From: Sulfurimonas sp.
GTDB taxonomy: Bacteria; Campylobacterota; Campylobacteria; Campylobacterales; Sulfurimonadaceae
DNA length: 64,000 bases
Assembly (NCBI RefSeq): GCF_026196735.1
Contig: NZ_JAPHUF010000010.1
Span: 88,654-152,653 of the forward strand
Direction of reading: 5' to 3'
Under the pieces are notes generated by a model that ran no database searches, was not told the DNA's origin, and worked only from the letters and a program-made list of their open reading frames with translations. The position numbers were made by a program, and so were the translations under genes. Within the stretch, counting starts at the first letter, position 1, and each line of letters opens with the position of its first letter. Positions 1-8,695 of the stretch are shown here, piece by piece.

Positions 1-45
1 AATATGGTTTTTGAAGATTGGAAAAAATCTTTTGGAGTTAAGTAA
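1..45 (+). CDS. C-terminal tail of an unidentified upstream gene (partial)
   Basis: An open frame enters from the left edge and ends at a TAA at 43-45; only 14 codons are visible, too few to name a family. Its stop overlaps the ATG of the next gene by one base (TAATG). This shows that the glycan operon continues upstream of the window, and that missing pathway genes (for example a dehydratase, aminotransferase or cytidylyltransferase) may lie there. Confidence 0.6.
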   Translation, partial: NMVFEDWKKSFGVK

Positions 46-674
46 TGTTTGAATTTTTAGCTTTAATTACTAATAAGCACTATTGGAAACTTCACAGTTA
101 CATAATTAAATTTATATTTATTATTTATGGTATAAAAGTTGGTAAAAATTTTTATTGTGAGGGTGTGCCAAAACTTAAAATACGAGGTAAAGCTAAAAAT
201 ATTGTTATTGGAGATAATGTTAATTTTTTAGGTAATATTGACCTTAGAAATAGGGAAAATGGCAAAATTGTTATTTGTGATAGTGTAAGTATAGATAGTG
301 ATACTAGGTTTGTTTCTGCTAATGATACAATCTTAACTATAGGCGAAGGAACTGGAATAGGTCCTTTTTGTGTTTTCAACTGTGGTGTGAGCGTTAGTAT
401 TGGAAAAAATTGTTTAATTTCTGGACATATTTATATTCAATCTTCTGAGCATGGATTTGATAAAGGAAAGCTTATTAAAGAACAGAACCATTCATATGGT
501 GAGATAATTATAGGAGATGATTGCTGGTTGGCAGCAGAAGTAATGATCGCAAAAAATGTTAAGTTAGGTAGTGGATGCGTAGTTGGAGCTAAATCGTTTT
601 TACGTAATATTGAATATGAAGATAATAGTATTATTACGGGTACACCAAGTAAAAAGATTGGGGAAAGAAAATGA
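45..674 (+). CDS. Hexapeptide-repeat acyltransferase (WbbJ/maltose-acetyltransferase-like)
   Basis: A 209-aa protein of the left-handed beta-helix acyltransferase superfamily. Repeats of the I-G-x-x pattern run through about residues 45-190, and an SSEHGFD segment near residue 130 resembles the active-site histidine region of WbbJ/LacA-type O-acetyltransferases. The N-terminus (about 1-35) is hydrophobic and may sit at the membrane. It probably acetylates a sugar of the surface polysaccharide or its precursor. The ATG overlaps the upstream stop by one base and the end overlaps the next gene by four, so it is co-translated in the cluster. The acceptor sugar cannot be read from sequence. Confidence 0.8.
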   Translation: MFEFLALITNKHYWKLHSYIIKFIFIIYGIKVGKNFYCEGVPKLKIRGKAKNIVIGDNVNFLGNIDLRNRENGKIVICDSVSIDSDTRFVSANDTILTIGEGTGIGPFCVFNCGVSVSIGKNCLISGHIYIQSSEHGFDKGKLIKEQNHSYGEIIIGDDCWLAAEVMIAKNVKLGSGCVVGAKSFLRNIEYEDNSIITGTPSKKIGERK

Positions 675-1801
675 AATATTGTAAAAAATGTATTATGCCT
701 ACTAGTAGACCTGGAATTACTTTAAATGAAGAGGGCATATGTGGTGGATGCTTAGGTTTTAAAGAAAAAAAAGAAGAGATTGATTGGAAATCAAGAGGCA
801 AAGAATTAGATAAAATATTAGATACTTTTAGAAGTAAAGGTGATTATGACTGTCTGATTCCAGTAAGTGGTGGAAAAGATAGCACATGGCAAGTATATAC
901 GATGCTTCAGCGGGGTATGAAACCTTTAGCAATAACCATAAAATGTCAATATAGAACAGAACTAGGGCAAAGAAACTTAGATAACTTAATAAGTTTAGGC
1001 GTAGATCATATTGACTTTACTGTTAATCCTGAAATTGACTCTAAATTTATGTTGAAGACATTTGAACAAAATGGTAATCCATCGCTAGTAGAACATCTAA
1101 TAATGTGGTCCACTATTATTAAAACAGCACTTAGGTATAACATTAATTTGATAGTTTGGGCTGAAAATTCTGCCTTGGAATATGGTGGTAGTAAAGATGA
1201 TAGAAATAAATTTAGAATGGATTATGACTGGATAAAAAAATATGGTGTTACTAATGGAACAGTAGCTGAAGACTGGATAGATGAAAATATAACTTTAAAA
1301 GATATAAGTAGTTATCAGTTACCGTATGAATCTGAATTAAATAAAGCAGGTATTGAAAACTTATTCTTAGGTATGTATATGGAATGGGAGCCAGAGGATG
1401 TTGCAAAGAAATCACAAACAGTCGGCTTTGAATGGGCTGAAAATCCTGTTTTAGGTTTACATCCTTTTGTAGGTGTTGATTGTGATTTTAGAGTAGTACA
1501 CCATTTTATGAAGTGGTATAAATTTGGATTAACAAAGCTTTGGGATAATCTAGCTATTGAAATTCGAGAAGGAAGAATGACAAGAGATGAGTCTGTAGAA
1601 TATCTTAAAAATAATGAAGAGCCTATACCGAACAAAGAGATAGAAAGTTTTTGTAGTTATTTAAATATATCTATAGAAAGATTTTATGAATTAGCGGAAT
1701 CTCATAGAAATTTAGACATATGGGAAAAAGATGAATATGGAAGTTGGTATTTGCCTGCATTTAAAAAAGAATTTGGATTTTGGAAAGAGTTTTTAAAGTG
1801 A
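671..1801 (+). CDS. N-acetyl sugar amidotransferase (WbuX/WbpG/PseA family)
   Basis: A 376-aa PP-loop ATPase of the family that converts a sugar amide into an acetamidino group in Pseudomonas O-antigens (WbpG) and Campylobacter pseudaminic acid (PseA). Visible features are an N-terminal zinc-finger-like pair of CxxC motifs (Cys4/7 and Cys24/27), the ATP-pyrophosphatase loop SGGKDST at 66-72 and full family length. Adjacent NeuB-family and PseG-like genes favour a role in a pseudaminic-acid-like sugar. Homologues usually get ammonia from HisH/HisF-type partners; none is visible here, though they could lie upstream of the window. The start overlaps the previous gene by four bases. Confidence 0.85.
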   Translation: MKYCKKCIMPTSRPGITLNEEGICGGCLGFKEKKEEIDWKSRGKELDKILDTFRSKGDYDCLIPVSGGKDSTWQVYTMLQRGMKPLAITIKCQYRTELGQRNLDNLISLGVDHIDFTVNPEIDSKFMLKTFEQNGNPSLVEHLIMWSTIIKTALRYNINLIVWAENSALEYGGSKDDRNKFRMDYDWIKKYGVTNGTVAEDWIDENITLKDISSYQLPYESELNKAGIENLFLGMYMEWEPEDVAKKSQTVGFEWAENPVLGLHPFVGVDCDFRVVHHFMKWYKFGLTKLWDNLAIEIREGRMTRDESVEYLKNNEEPIPNKEIESFCSYLNISIERFYELAESHRNLDIWEKDEYGSWYLPAFKKEFGFWKEFLK

Positions 1802-2148
1802 GACTTGATTTAACAGATGAACCAAGACATTTTGGTGTAAAAGGGCATGAAATAAAAGATTATGGAAAAATCTTTTTAAATCATGATGAGATGGTTTCTT
1901 TTAAATCAGGGAGTGGTAAAGAGTATGACTTCGTTGCAAAAGAGTGGGGATTTTATGCTACACCCTCCATTAATTCTAGATTGATAAAAGAAGGCTTTAA
2001 AACTGCTTTAGTAGTTAATGAAAGTAACCAATTATATATAATGGCAGTTGAGAAAGATAAGCTTGATATTTTTAAAAAGTATTTAAAAAATAATCAGGAC
2101 AATAAAATCATTTGTTGGTTAGATGAATTTTTTAAGGAAGAGAATTGA
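1798..2148 (+). CDS. Unrecognised ~116-aa protein between amidotransferase and NeuB-type synthase
   Basis: I do not recognise this family. The GTG at 1798 overlaps the TGA of the amidotransferase gene (GTGA) and has a GGAAAGAG ribosome-binding sequence a few bases upstream, so I prefer it to the in-frame TTG at 1780. The product is a small soluble protein with no signal peptide or membrane segment; it is charged and has several aromatic residues (WGFYATPS in the middle, a Trp near the C-terminus). Its tight coupling to genes on both sides suggests a role in the same sugar pathway, perhaps as an accessory subunit of the amidotransferase. That role is inference only. Confidence 0.65.
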   Translation: MRLDLTDEPRHFGVKGHEIKDYGKIFLNHDEMVSFKSGSGKEYDFVAKEWGFYATPSINSRLIKEGFKTALVVNESNQLYIMAVEKDKLDIFKKYLKNNQDNKIICWLDEFFKEEN

Positions 2149-3206
2149 AAACTTACATAATAGCAGAAATAGGGATAAATTTTAATGGCAGTCTTGACAA
2201 CTGTTACAAAATGATTGATATGTCTGTTAATGCTGGTTGTAATGCAGCTAAATTTCAAATATTTAGTGCAAAAAATTTGTATCCAAGAAGTGCAGGTGAA
2301 CTCGATTGGAAAGATGATAAAGAAGAATATAGTTATGATATTTTTGAGGCTGTAAAAAAATTCGAATTACCAAATGAGTGGGTAGATGAATTAATGAAGT
2401 ATTGCAAAGACAAAAAAATAGATTTTATGGCTTCAGTATTTGATATCGAAGGTTTGAATATAATGATAGAAAAAGGGATGAAAGTAATTAAACTTTCTTC
2501 TTATACCATTACTAATATACCTCTTATTGAAGCTGCTGCAAAAACTGGACTTCCTATTATTATGAGTACTGGTGGTGCTACTATCGGTGAAACAGAAGGT
2601 GCCGTTAATACAGTTTTAAAGTATCATGACAATTTAACTATATTGCATTGCTCGATTCAATATCCGACAAAGTTAGAAGATGTAAATATGGGTGTTATGG
2701 ATACATTTGCAAAAGTTTTTCCAAATATTAAAACCGGGTATTCAGATCATACAGAGGAACCTTCAGATGCACCTGTTCAATCTATTTATTTAGGTGGATC
2801 AGTTGTTGAAAAACATATAACATTAGATAAGCAGATGAAAGGTCCTGATCATTTCTTCGCACTTGAACCAGATGAATTGAAAAAGATGGTTGTAGATATT
2901 AGAGATGCAGAAAAACGATATGAAAAAAAGACTTTTAAAATTGACAAAACTATATATGGAAGCAGTGAAAAAATATGTCATGAACATGAACAATATTTAA
3001 GAGATTTTTGTTATATGACACTGTTTTCTAAAAAAGATATTCAAAAAGGCGAAATAATAAAAGCAGAAGATATTTCTATTTTAAGAGCAGGTAAAAAAGA
3101 AAAAGGTTTGGAGCCTAAGTATCTTAAGTTATTTAAAGAAAACAAAGTAACCGCAACAAAAAATATTGGCTTTGAAGATCCAATAAATTGGGAATCTATT
3201 TTATAA
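2145..3206 (+). CDS. NeuB-family nonulosonic acid synthase (PseI-like)
   Basis: A 353-aa enzyme that condenses phosphoenolpyruvate with a C6 aminosugar to give a nine-carbon sialic-acid-type sugar. The N-terminal TIM-barrel part shows AEIGINFNGS at about 7-16, KFQ near 37, HCSIQYPT and GYSDHT; the C-terminal 60 residues match the SAF (antifreeze-like) domain of NeuB/PseI proteins. The TTG start at 2145 overlaps the preceding TGA (TTGA). Together with the PseG-like gene that follows, pseudaminic-type chemistry is more likely than Neu5Ac or legionaminic acid, but the substrate cannot be settled from sequence. Confidence 0.88.
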   Translation: MKTYIIAEIGINFNGSLDNCYKMIDMSVNAGCNAAKFQIFSAKNLYPRSAGELDWKDDKEEYSYDIFEAVKKFELPNEWVDELMKYCKDKKIDFMASVFDIEGLNIMIEKGMKVIKLSSYTITNIPLIEAAAKTGLPIIMSTGGATIGETEGAVNTVLKYHDNLTILHCSIQYPTKLEDVNMGVMDTFAKVFPNIKTGYSDHTEEPSDAPVQSIYLGGSVVEKHITLDKQMKGPDHFFALEPDELKKMVVDIRDAEKRYEKKTFKIDKTIYGSSEKICHEHEQYLRDFCYMTLFSKKDIQKGEIIKAEDISILRAGKKEKGLEPKYLKLFKENKVTATKNIGFEDPINWESIL

Positions 3207-4193
3207 ATGAGAAAGATACTCTTTAGGGCAGATGCTGCTCCTCATATTGGGATAGGTGATTTGATGTCATTGATCAATATATCAAAGTATTTTGATGAAA
3301 CTTATGAAAAGTATTTTATAATCAAAGATTATAAAGCTGGGGTAGAGTTAGTTAAAAAATATGATTTGCAAAATTGTTTTATTATTGATTCTACTACAGT
3401 ATTAAAAGATGAAATCACATATATAAATAATTTTATAGATAGTTATGACATAGATATACTGTTTTTTGAAATTACAGAAAGAAAGTTATCTGAGTATAGT
3501 GGTATAAGTGAAAAAATTAAAAAAGTAGCAGTTAATTTTGATGGTAATATTTTAGATGATTTAGATTTGGTAATTGATTGGGATGTCGAGGCTCATAAGT
3601 TTTTCGATATAAAAAAGTATCCAAATACAAGATTTCTACTAGGGCCAGAATATGTTATTTTACCTAAAGAATTTTATTCTAAAAAGGTAAAAATAAGAAA
3701 ATTCAATTTAACTAATAAAAAAGTTTTAATCGCAATGGGTGGGGCAGATGAATTTGATTTTACTGGTAAAGTTGTCGATAGTATAATAAGATTCAATTTA
3801 GAAATAGAGTTAAATGTTATCACAGGTTCTGGTTATGAATATAAAGATATCTTGGAAGCTAGATTAAACAACAGTGGTGTGAAGTACCAAATAAAGCATA
3901 ACATTACAAATATGCTAGATGAATACTTGGCTTGTGACATAGGTATAGGAGCAGGTGGACTGACATCTAGCGAATTGGTAGCAACAAAAGTTTCACCTAT
4001 TTTAATTGCAACTTATAAACATCAAATAGCAAGATGTGAATATTTTGATGAAAAAGGCTGGGCAAAATATTTAGGTTACAGAGAACTTAGTGATAGTGAA
4101 TTGAGAGATGCTATCACAAACCCAATTAAACCATTAGACAAAAACATTTTCAATACAAGTAAAATAGTGGAGTTAATAGATGAGCTTTTCTAA
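3207..4193 (+). CDS. PseG-like nucleotide-sugar hydrolase / GT28-type protein
   Basis: A 328-aa protein with the two-domain GT-B layout of PseG, which hydrolyses UDP from UDP-2,4-diacetamido-trideoxy-altrose in pseudaminic acid synthesis. The N-terminus RADAAPHIGIGDLMS corresponds to the PseG active-site loop, and a C-terminal GAGGLTSSEL segment matches the UDP-binding part of GT28 enzymes. The loop has Asp18 where PseG proteins carry the catalytic His in their GxGH motif, so the chemistry may differ. The ATG directly follows the upstream TAA, and the end overlaps the GNAT gene by 14 bases. Confidence 0.72.
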   Translation: MRKILFRADAAPHIGIGDLMSLINISKYFDETYEKYFIIKDYKAGVELVKKYDLQNCFIIDSTTVLKDEITYINNFIDSYDIDILFFEITERKLSEYSGISEKIKKVAVNFDGNILDDLDLVIDWDVEAHKFFDIKKYPNTRFLLGPEYVILPKEFYSKKVKIRKFNLTNKKVLIAMGGADEFDFTGKVVDSIIRFNLEIELNVITGSGYEYKDILEARLNNSGVKYQIKHNITNMLDEYLACDIGIGAGGLTSSELVATKVSPILIATYKHQIARCEYFDEKGWAKYLGYRELSDSELRDAITNPIKPLDKNIFNTSKIVELIDELF

Positions 4194-4935
4194 TGATATT
4201 GTGCTAAAAGATGAAGAGATATGCTATTATTTTAGATATTTGGATTGGGATAGTGAATTTTTCAATAGACCATCATATTTTTTAGATATTAAAAAATCAA
4301 ATCTTCTTGTGAGTAATCTGATAAAAAAAGAAATACAAGAAAGATTAAAAGGATGTTTTGTTACCGTAAAAATAGATACATGTTTTAATTATGAAATAGT
4401 GTCATTTTTACAAGAATGCGGTTGTACTTACATTGATACAGAAATTACACTGGAATATATAAGTGATAAAAACTCTGAAGATAAAGATACTATCAATCAA
4501 ATTCAAGCAATCAAAGAAAATAAAAATGAAAAACTACCGTATGATGAATTAGGAAAGTCGTTTTCCTTAACAAGATTTCATACAGATTTAAATATTAGTA
4601 ATTCTAAAGCAGATATTTTATGGACAAATTACTTGAAAAACTATAAACTTTCAGAGGATAAGCATATGTTTAGTGCCAAAATTAGTGGTGAGTTTGCTGG
4701 TATTATTTTGGTTAATGTAGATAAAGAAATAGCGACACTTTTTTTTGTAGCAGTAGTAGAACAGTTTAGAGGATTAGGAGTTGGCAGAGTGCTTATTAAT
4801 AAAGTTTTAGATTATTTTAAAGATTATACAATTCAAACAGGAACACAAGTTAAAAATACTAATGCTCTAAATTTTTATATCAGCAACGGTTTAAGTAAAA
4901 TTCAAAAAACTTCAACAATTTTACATAGGTGGTAG
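4180..4935 (+). CDS. GNAT acetyltransferase, WecD-like
   Basis: A 251-aa protein. The N-terminal YLDWDSEFFNRP segment resembles the start of dTDP-fucosamine acetyltransferase WecD and relatives. The C-terminal half (about 150-245) is a GNAT fold with the acetyl-CoA loop in EQFRGLGVGRVL. It probably N-acetylates an amino group of a nucleotide-activated aminosugar, the step done by PseH in pseudaminic acid synthesis, which fits its place after the PseG-like gene. The ATG lies inside the end of that gene. It is the last intact gene before a decayed patch. Confidence 0.78.
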   Translation: MSFSNDIVLKDEEICYYFRYLDWDSEFFNRPSYFLDIKKSNLLVSNLIKKEIQERLKGCFVTVKIDTCFNYEIVSFLQECGCTYIDTEITLEYISDKNSEDKDTINQIQAIKENKNEKLPYDELGKSFSLTRFHTDLNISNSKADILWTNYLKNYKLSEDKHMFSAKISGEFAGIILVNVDKEIATLFFVAVVEQFRGLGVGRVLINKVLDYFKDYTIQTGTQVKNTNALNFYISNGLSKIQKTSTILHRW

Positions 4936-4938
4936 TGA

Positions 4939-4998
4939 ATGAAAAATTTAATTATAGCAATACACCCAGATGATGAACTGTCCCGAAATTGTATATAA
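4939..4998 (+). pseudogene. Stub of a PIG-L/LmbE-type deacetylase
   Basis: A 19-codon frame starts three bases after the GNAT stop. Its first residues end in AIHPDDEL, the zinc-binding HPDDE signature that opens PIG-L deacetylases. The similarity stops at about 4980 and a stop codon follows, so only the first ~14 residues of a protein normally over 200 aa remain. The AT-rich sequence that follows has no continuation in any frame, consistent with a deletion or an insertion-plus-deletion event. Confidence 0.6.
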
Positions 4999-5027
4999 AA
5001 TTGAGGCTGAAACTTTATGATATTTGG

Positions 5028-5054
5028 AATGACCCCAATAAAGTAGACAAATTT
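5028..5054. mobile_element. Possible solitary insertion-sequence end
   Basis: The segment contains TGACCCCAATAAAGTAGACA, which resembles the terminal inverted repeat of IS3-family elements. No transposase, no matching opposite end and no target-site duplication can be seen nearby. It lies between a deacetylase stub and a broken gene, where transposition followed by deletion would be a natural explanation. The match rests on general resemblance only. Confidence 0.3.
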
Positions 5055-5088
5055 TAATTCAAACAGTTTAAATAAAAATGGTGATCAT

Positions 5089-5489
5089 ATGTACAAGCAA
5101 GGAAGCAAGAAAAATATATATGAACATGATTATTATAAAGCTTTTCATTTAGAAGATAATTTTTATGAAACAAGAGGACTATTAGAGATAAAAAAATTTT
5201 CAAAATGGTGTAAAAATAATAATATTAAATTTTTCATAACTTTTCCAAATATTATGACTCATGAATCATATTTAAAGACTTCTTACAAAGATTACTTTAA
5301 TGACTTAATAAAATATTTTAAAATTAATAAAATAGATGTAATTGGGAGACCATCAGATTTTTTTATCCAAAAGAATATTTTTATGATTCATATTATCATT
5401 TGAATAATATGGCAGCACCAATTAGAACGAAACAATTTATAGAAAAATATCTAGAGTTTAACAATAAGCATAATTTTAATAAAATTTAG
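5089..5489 (+). pseudogene. Frameshifted C-terminal fragment of an SGNH-hydrolase-like protein
   Basis: A 104-codon frame (5089-5403) ends early, but a second frame continues the same protein: from the CCA at 5367 it reads PKEYFYDSYYHLNN, then an IRT segment, to a TAG at 5487-5489. One base missing from the run of seven T at 5358-5364 restores the reading. The DSYYHLN block looks like the C-terminal Asp/His motif of SGNH/DltD-like hydrolases found in polysaccharide loci. The expected N-terminal half is absent. I call it a truncated, frameshifted remnant; phase variation at the T run is a less likely alternative. Confidence 0.6.
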
Positions 5490-5545
5490 TTACATTATAT
5501 GCATGAAGGGTGACCCTTTATTTAAGTTTTTAAGGACAATTAATA

Positions 5546-7150
5546 GTGGAATTAGATAAATTTATAGAGTATTTAAAAAAATTTTCGAAATATAAAAATC
5601 AAGATAGTGGTAAAAGAATTTTTTTTGATATATTAGGTGCTGAAATCCCAGGTTATATATACAGTAGTGCTTTATTTACCATAACAATGAATAAGTTGGG
5701 TTATAATATAGATTATCAGATAGGCAACAATCAAGGTAAATTAAAAAAAATATATAGTTTTAACGCTGTGAATTTTTTCACGCCAAAGAAATATAAGATA
5801 TTAAAGTATTTACCAAAAATGATGTTATTAAATCTTATAAATATACCAAATTATTTTAGTGTAAATAAATTATTTAATATGTATATAGATAATGTATATG
5901 TCGGAGATTTAATATATGATTCTTATAATAGAAGAGAAGAACAGCCATCCATTGATGAAATAAATTTAAAATATTTTAGAAAAATAAATGAAGCTTTTTT
6001 TTATTATTGCTATTATGTTGATATATTTAAATCTAATAAATATGAGTATACTATCTTAAATCATAACTGTTATATTAGCAATGCCTTAATAGGAAGAGTG
6101 TCACAAAGATTTGGTTCTAAGCCAATATTGCTAAGTGGTGATTATATGGGTATACTTGCCAGAAAATTATACCCAGATGATGCAGTTTTTAATTTTTATT
6201 CAATAATGAATACAAAACTATATAAAGAAAGTTTAGAGAGAGAGAAGTTAGTTAAAAAAGCAGAAGTTTTTTTTGATAATGTTATGAATCAAACAGTAAA
6301 AACGCATGATAGTGTTAATTTTGAGGTTGCAAAAACTATTACTGATATCCAAGAGCGAATAGAGGTGCTAAAGTATAAGAATAGTGGTAAAAAAATAGTT
6401 GTGATATCTTCTCATGTTTTAATTGATAATATTGTTGGTTCAGACGGTCGTAGACAAACTTACAGAGATATACTCGTATGGTTACGTGAAACTTTGATAC
6501 TGTGTGAAAAAAATAAAAATATTATTACATTTTTAAAACCACATCCAAGAGAATATGCATTTAAATACACGCCAACAATTATAGATGTATATAATGATTT
6601 AAATTTAAAAAATATAAAATTGTGGCCTGATAACTTAGATATGAAAGACAATCATGACCTAATAGATGCCATAATAACTATTAGGGGTAGTGTTTCTTTT
6701 GAATTTCCTGGATTTGGAATACCTGTAATACTAGCAGGTAAAGATCATGCTGGTGCATCAGGTTTTGGGATTGTAAACGAAATTGACAAGGTAGATGAAT
6801 ATGAAAAAGCAATTGCGAATATACATAACTTAAAGAAACTAGATGATGTCAGTATAAGAAAAAGCAAGTTAATATACTTTATGTATTTCAATTCAATTTT
6901 TTATAAGTTAGGTGATGAGTTGAGATTTAAAAAAGAGGATTTATTTAAGGAAGAATACCTTGTTACAGATCCAAAACAGTTACCATTAAATCCATATAAA
7001 GATAATGTAGCAGACATTTTAATAGAAAAGTTAGAAAAGTTTGAAGAAAATTATAAAGAGTATCTAGCAAACTGGGTGAATTTCTTGAATGATGATAGTC
7101 TTACTCTTTTGGGTGAAATACAGTATAAAGAAAGATATTTAAGTGATTAA
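5546..7150 (+). CDS. Capsule-polysaccharide-type glycosyltransferase-like protein
   Basis: A 534-aa protein. A central block with ISSH, a later LKPHPRE motif and a following RGSVSFEFPGFGIPVI segment matches the capsule-synthesis GT-B group (KpsS/KpsC, Capsule_synth family), in which the nucleotide sugar is bound by the HPxE and S/T-E segments. It probably transfers a sugar, possibly a Kdo-like or nonulosonic acid, to a surface glycan. The GTG start has an AAGGAC ribosome-binding sequence about 10 bases upstream. It is the first intact gene after the decayed patch and overlaps the next gene by eight bases. Confidence 0.68.
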   Translation: MELDKFIEYLKKFSKYKNQDSGKRIFFDILGAEIPGYIYSSALFTITMNKLGYNIDYQIGNNQGKLKKIYSFNAVNFFTPKKYKILKYLPKMMLLNLINIPNYFSVNKLFNMYIDNVYVGDLIYDSYNRREEQPSIDEINLKYFRKINEAFFYYCYYVDIFKSNKYEYTILNHNCYISNALIGRVSQRFGSKPILLSGDYMGILARKLYPDDAVFNFYSIMNTKLYKESLEREKLVKKAEVFFDNVMNQTVKTHDSVNFEVAKTITDIQERIEVLKYKNSGKKIVVISSHVLIDNIVGSDGRRQTYRDILVWLRETLILCEKNKNIITFLKPHPREYAFKYTPTIIDVYNDLNLKNIKLWPDNLDMKDNHDLIDAIITIRGSVSFEFPGFGIPVILAGKDHAGASGFGIVNEIDKVDEYEKAIANIHNLKKLDDVSIRKSKLIYFMYFNSIFYKLGDELRFKKEDLFKEEYLVTDPKQLPLNPYKDNVADILIEKLEKFEENYKEYLANWVNFLNDDSLTLLGEIQYKERYLSD

Positions 7151-8126
7151 TAAAAATTTAGAAAATTATTTAGATATTAACAGTATTTCATTCAAAAAAG
7201 ATGTTAGCTTGAGTAAAATTTCTTATTTTAAAACAGGTGGAGTTGTTAAACTTGTTGTATATCCAGATTCTATTAATAGTTTAAAAGATATCGTAAATTT
7301 TGCTCGAGCAAACAATATTAAATTTGAAATATTTGGTAAAACAACAAATTGTCTGTTTTTAGATAGTTTTGTAGCCAATTTATTTATTTTTACTAAGCAT
7401 ATAAATAATATCATGATAGAGGATGAAAAGTATTTGATAGCAGAGTGCGGTGCTTACTTGCCAACTGTGGCAAAAACTGTTTCAATGAGTGGATATACTG
7501 GCTTTGAAGGGCTTGTTGGAATTCCGGGAAGTATTGGAGCATCGGTCTTAATGAATGCTGGCTCATATGGCAATGAAGTATTTGACAATTTGATTAGTGT
7601 TGATATTTTAGATAACTATGGAAATATAAAAACAGTTTATAAAAAAGATATTGACTTCTCATTTAGAAATACTCAATTTAAAATAGATAGTAGCATAGTG
7701 CTGAGTACTAAGTTCTCACTTGTTAAAGGGAACTTGAGTTCAATTAAAAATAAGATAAAAAATGTAAGTGTAAACAGAAGAGACACCCAAGAACATGTGT
7801 TGCCTAACTTAGGTAGTCTATTTGCAACTCGTGATATTTATAGTGATATCGCTCAAGTTAATGTTATATATAAAGTAATTCTTTATTTAATTCGTAAAAC
7901 ATATAGATTTAAAAAAGAGATTAATAATAAATTTTTGAATAAACTAACGTGTAAGTTCTTTGATATTGATTTTGAATCACAACCATTTTCAGATAAAACA
8001 ATGAATTGTATTGTTAATAGAGGAAAAGGGTGTGAAGAAGTATATAAATATATTTTAGATCTTAAAAGTATAAATCCAGAAATGAAACTAGAAAATGAAA
8101 TAATAGGAATACTCAATGCTGATTAG
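7143..8126 (+). CDS. MurB-like FAD-dependent reductase in glycan cluster
   Basis: A 327-aa relative of UDP-N-acetylenolpyruvoylglucosamine reductase. The FAD-binding region shows [21 protein letters not shown] (residues about 123-143). The FRNTQF segment near 175 matches the substrate-binding Arg region, GSLF near 224-227 carries the proton-donor Ser, and LENEIIG near 316-322 carries the catalytic Glu of MurB. The key residues therefore look intact, unlike a dead copy. It lies among polysaccharide genes, not cell-wall genes, so it may reduce an enolpyruvyl sugar to a lactyl-ether sugar for the surface glycan. It could also simply be the cell's only murB; the rest of the genome would decide. 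GTG start. Confidence 0.75.
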   Translation: MINKNLENYLDINSISFKKDVSLSKISYFKTGGVVKLVVYPDSINSLKDIVNFARANNIKFEIFGKTTNCLFLDSFVANLFIFTKHINNIMIEDEKYLIAECGAYLPTVAKTVSMSGYTGFEGLVGIPGSIGASVLMNAGSYGNEVFDNLISVDILDNYGNIKTVYKKDIDFSFRNTQFKIDSSIVLSTKFSLVKGNLSSIKNKIKNVSVNRRDTQEHVLPNLGSLFATRDIYSDIAQVNVIYKVILYLIRKTYRFKKEINNKFLNKLTCKFFDIDFESQPFSDKTMNCIVNRGKGCEEVYKYILDLKSINPEMKLENEIIGILNAD

Positions 8127-8688
8127 TTTTATTAGAAGATTACTTATATATAGAAGAATTAAAACAGTAGGTGAATTAAAAATAGGTGAAAATTCAAAAG
8201 TGATACCAAATATAAGTTTTGGAGTTGGTGTTTTATCTGACAGATGTAAGTTGAATATAGGAAAAAATTCTTTTATAAGAGGGATTATAGATTTTTCAAA
8301 AAATGATAGTGAAGTAATATTTGGAGATAATTCATCTATCAATAACTCTTTAATATCTGTTGCTAGTGGTGTTAGTATTGGTAATAATGTGTTAATATCT
8401 TATGGTTGTGCGATAGTAGATCATGATTCTCACTCGATAGATTACAAACTTAGAAAAGATGATGTTCTTAATGCAATTAATGGCACGCCCCCAAACTGGG
8501 AAAATGTGAATATAAAAAAAATAACAATAGAAGATGATGTTTGGATAGGTATGAATGTTATAATACTTAAAGGTATTCATATTGGTGAAGGGTCAGTTGT
8601 AGCTGCTGGTAGTGTTGTGACAAAAGATGTACCAAATAACACCCTTGTTGGTGGAAACCCTGCTAAAATTATCAAACATTTAAAATAG
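8116..8688 (+). CDS. Hexapeptide-repeat O-acetyltransferase
   Basis: A 190-aa left-handed beta-helix acyltransferase. The C-terminal half carries the hallmark [27 protein letters not shown] and GGNPAKII segments of the LacA/NodL/WbbJ group, and VDHDSHSID near residue 110 supplies the likely catalytic His. It probably adds an acetyl group to a sugar of the surface polysaccharide. Its start overlaps the MurB-like gene by 11 bases and the pyruvyltransferase-family gene follows after seven, so the three are likely co-translated. Confidence 0.85.
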   Translation: MLISFIRRLLIYRRIKTVGELKIGENSKVIPNISFGVGVLSDRCKLNIGKNSFIRGIIDFSKNDSEVIFGDNSSINNSLISVASGVSIGNNVLISYGCAIVDHDSHSIDYKLRKDDVLNAINGTPPNWENVNIKKITIEDDVWIGMNVIILKGIHIGEGSVVAAGSVVTKDVPNNTLVGGNPAKIIKHLK

Positions 8689-8695
8689 GACTTAT

